A DNA stretch of 64,000 nucleotides. It comes from Schauerella fraxinea. Lineage in GTDB: Bacteria > Pseudomonadota > Gammaproteobacteria > Burkholderiales > Burkholderiaceae_B. Both the position numbers and the translations under genes were made by a program. The notes under the pieces are model-generated. The model was given only the letters and a program-made list of their open reading frames with translations. It did no database searches and was not told the DNA's origin. Positions 61,940 to 64,000 of this stretch are shown here, in pieces. Position 1 is the first letter of the stretch. Each line of letters starts with the position of its first letter. The stretch is from positions 1 through 64,000 of the forward strand of contig JAVDKK010000002.1 in NCBI GenBank assembly GCA_030849945.1. Direction: 5' to 3'.

Positions 61940-62784
61940 GTGCTGGCTCCGACCACCGCGGTACCGTGGCGTTTGGCACGCCGCTCGCAGAAGTCGAGCA
62001 CGCGATCGATCGCATAGCCGATGGCGCCCACCACGATGACGGCCGCCATCACGAGATCGAGCTGAAAGAGCTGGCGGCCATATACGATGAGATACCCCAG
62101 GCCCTCACTGGACGCGACCAGCTCGACCACCACCAATGACAACCAGGCTTTGGTGAACCCCAATCGCAGGCCCGTAAACAACGTGGGTGTGGCCAGGGGC
62201 AGGACGACTTCGAGGATGCGTTGGCGTGGCGTGAAGCCGTAGACGCGCGCCACATCCAGATAAGAGGTGGGTACCTGGCGAAACGCTTGCACCGTGTTCA
62301 ACGTGACCGGTACCAAGGCGGCTTTAGCGATGAGGATGTACTTGAGGGGCTCGCCGATGCCTACCAGCAGAAGCACGAACGGCAGCCATGCCAGCACGGG
62401 AATTTGCACCAACGCATTGAACGTGGGCAGCACGTAGGCCTCGATCGTGCGCGACGCGCCCATGGCTGCGCCGAGCACGATGCCCAATAGCGCGCCGATG
62501 GCGAACCCCACCAGCACCCGCGACAGACTGGCCGCGACGTTTAGCCACAGATCGCCACTCACTGCCAGGTCGTGCAGCGTGAGCCAGACGTCAGTGGGCG
62601 AGGGCAGCACTTGCGGTGAAATCCAACCTTGTGCCGCACCTGTTTGCCAGATCGCCAGCAATGCAATCGGCAACAGGATCGGCAAGAGTGCATGACCGGC
62701 TGCGCCTGCGAAGCCGCGCACACGGGCAATGCTGCGGCCTTGCTTCAATGACGCGTGCGCACGGGCAATGGCGGCCGTATTCAT
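61936..62784 (-). CDS. ABC transporter permease 1, SsuC-like
   Basis: 282 aa with six predicted helices. EAA-like motif LDVARVYGFTPRQRILEVVLPLATPTLFTGL. Its start overlaps the binding-protein stop (ATGA). BPD_transp_1 type of the nitrate/sulfonate/taurine group. Confidence 0.93.
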   Translation of the reverse strand: MNTAAIARAHASLKQGRSIARVRGFAGAAGHALLPILLPIALLAIWQTGAAQGWISPQVLPSPTDVWLTLHDLAVSGDLWLNVAASLSRVLVGFAIGALLGIVLGAAMGASRTIEAYVLPTFNALVQIPVLAWLPFVLLLVGIGEPLKYILIAKAALVPVTLNTVQAFRQVPTSYLDVARVYGFTPRQRILEVVLPLATPTLFTGLRLGFTKAWLSLVVVELVASSEGLGYLIVYGRQLFQLDLVMAAVIVVGAIGYAIDRVLDFCERRAKRHGTAVVGAST

Positions 62785-64000
62785 CGCAACGCGCCTTGGG
62801 GTGCAACGGCGATGGCATGCGAGGCAAGCGGTAGCGTCGTTGTCGTTGTCGTTGTCGTGGCCGGAACGCTGGCGTCGACCGGAGAAGTTTGGGCGTGTGA
62901 CGCGGGCGGTGCGCTCGCCGCCGGTGCATTGGCGTGTGCGCCGGCATCCACGAGGCCCTTGGCATCGAAAGCTTGCCAGTTTCGTTCCAGACCCTGGCGT
63001 TTGAGGGCGGCCTGCAGATAGCGCGGCTCGAACCAGCCTTCTGTGGTGACATCGCGACGGATCAACTTCAGCTCGCGCGCCTGGTCGGCCACGTCCTGAT
63101 AACGCGCCACCAGAAAGCCGTCGAGCAATGGCGAGTTGCGCGCCGCCAGCGATTGATCTTTGAACTCAGCCTCGAACGACGCTTGCGGCGTGCCGCTGCG
63201 GGACCACAATTCGAAGAGTGCGGCGCGGTGTTGTTCGTCCGATGCCCATTGCGCGGCGCGCACGAATACATCGACCACGGTTTGCACGGCATCGGGATGA
63301 GCTTCCTCGAAGCTGTTTCTCACCAGGAGCGACGCCTGGCGTGTGAACGTGGGATCTTTGCCCTGGCTTGAATACACGATCTTCACCAAGCCTTGGTCGC
63401 GTAGCTTGAAGTACTCGTAGCCGCCGAACGCGGCATCCACGCCGTTGGACACCAACGCAGCCTGAGCGCTGCCGGTATCGAGATTGACGCCTTTCACGTC
63501 GCGTTCGGTGAGCCCGTGACTGGCAAGCAATTTATTGGCGACGAGATGTCCGTTGGTGCCGCGAAAAATCGACACTTTGCGATGTTTGAGATCTTCGATG
63601 CCGGTGATGTCCGACTGGGGCGGCGTGACGAGGTAAAGATTATTTCGGGTCCCGCTGCCAAGCAGAATCTTCGTCTTCAAACCATTCGCGCGCCCGATGA
63701 CTGAGGGCAGGTCGCCTTGGTAGGCGAAGTCTATCTGGTCGTTAGACAAGGCCTCGTTGACGGCGGGGCCGGCACCTTTGAAGAAAAACCATTCGACGCG
63801 CACGCCTTGCTTGTCGAATGCTTCTTCGAGCCAGCGATTGGCGCGGGCGACGCTGCCCGGCGAGCCGCCCCAGGTGATGGGATTGCCGCCACCGGCGGTG
63901 GCCACGCCGATGCGCACCACGTCTGGTGCTGCGTGCGTCGTCGCACTCCATAAAAAGCCCGCCACGCACCACACGGCCACGCACAAGCTACGCACTTGGG
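62781..64000 (-). CDS. Sulfonate-type periplasmic binding protein (start at or beyond edge)
   Basis: At least 404 aa. The first usable start is GTG 63995, but the frame stays open to the edge. Signal-like LCVAVWCVAGFLWSATTHA leads to a SsuA/NrtA-type fold (VRIGVATAGGGNPITWGGS, DFAYQGDLPSVIGRANG, FRGTNGHLVANKLLASHG). The C-terminus bears an Ala/Pro/Thr tail with eight consecutive Thr. It is the first gene of the coupled operon seen here and delivers substrate to the two permeases. The ligand is inferred to be an organosulfur compound. Confidence 0.9.
   Translation of the reverse strand, partial: QVRSLCVAVWCVAGFLWSATTHAAPDVVRIGVATAGGGNPITWGGSPGSVARANRWLEEAFDKQGVRVEWFFFKGAGPAVNEALSNDQIDFAYQGDLPSVIGRANGLKTKILLGSGTRNNLYLVTPPQSDITGIEDLKHRKVSIFRGTNGHLVANKLLASHGLTERDVKGVNLDTGSAQAALVSNGVDAAFGGYEYFKLRDQGLVKIVYSSQGKDPTFTRQASLLVRNSFEEAHPDAVQTVVDVFVRAAQWASDEQHRAALFELWSRSGTPQASFEAEFKDQSLAARNSPLLDGFLVARYQDVADQARELKLIRRDVTTEGWFEPRYLQAALKRQGLERNWQAFDAKGLVDAGAHANAPAASAPPASHAQTSPVDASVPATTTTTTTTLPLASHAIAVAPQGALR
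62835..62858 (-). repeat. Hexanucleotide microsatellite coding for poly-Thr
   Basis: GTCGTT-type hexamers repeat three to four times on the plus strand, coding for eight Thr in the binding-protein tail. Slippage of 6 bp keeps the frame. Confidence 0.8.

Overview
The window looks like chromosomal DNA of a GC-rich betaproteobacterium of the order Burkholderiales, most like the Alcaligenaceae/Bordetella side. This rests on gene neighbourhoods and protein families I recognise (leuCDB-asd-fimV-truA-trpF, gshB with a mannose-type EIIA, HPr and EI, glnK-amtB next to ubiK and comM, rpmI-rplT-pheST-ihfA-merR-tRNA-Pro). It is not based on any search. No phage, insertion sequence, rRNA or CRISPR array was seen.

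Positions 1-15.6 kb (all minus strand) are one type I secretion and giant-adhesin locus. It reads TolC-like outer-membrane protein, a small acidic protein, an ABC transporter with a degenerate C39-like domain, an HlyD-like adaptor, a LuxR-type regulator, then a giant Bap/LapA-type adhesin that runs off the left edge. The adhesin has a LapA-like retention module with a TAAV motif fitting LapG-type proteolysis, a Pro/Thr linker, cadherin/Ig-like domains and 24 tandem 102-residue VCBS repeats spaced at exactly 306 bp. An AT-rich 0.75 kb spacer separates this locus from aroC.

Positions 16-26.4 kb (plus strand) carry housekeeping genes: aroC, leuC, leuD, leuB, asd, a fimV with a very long low-complexity region, truA, trpF and tRNA-Val(GAC). 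A minus-strand RcsB-like regulator follows. Then comes a tight four-gene operon of unknown pathway (acyl-CoA dehydrogenase-like, NodS-like methyltransferase, family 2 glycosyltransferase, PIG-L deacetylase). Just downstream, thrS is preceded by a 35-codon frame with five Thr codons in eight, a complementary antiterminator segment and an intrinsic terminator. This looks like a classical threonine attenuator. infC follows with an AUC start.

A block of about 9.3 kb (gshB, EIIA, ptsH, ptsI, lipoprotein esterase, amtB, glnK, ubiK, comM) lies between infC and rpmI, genes that are normally adjacent. glnK-amtB has a good sigma-54 promoter. After rpmI-rplT-pheST-ihfA-merR and tRNA-Pro(GGG) come a small hydrophilic protein, a PAS hybrid histidine kinase, a GAF-PAS-GGDEF-EAL protein, a cysteine dioxygenase fused to four rhodanese modules, a DUF3309 peptide, a cold-shock protein, an aldo/keto reductase and an MscS-type channel. 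The right end is a translationally coupled sulfonate-type ABC operon (binding protein, two different permeases, ATPase, flavin monooxygenase). Three intergenic regions (38.2, 40.8 and 47.9 kb) carry degenerate tandem repeats with periods near 19 bp or 18-24 bp.
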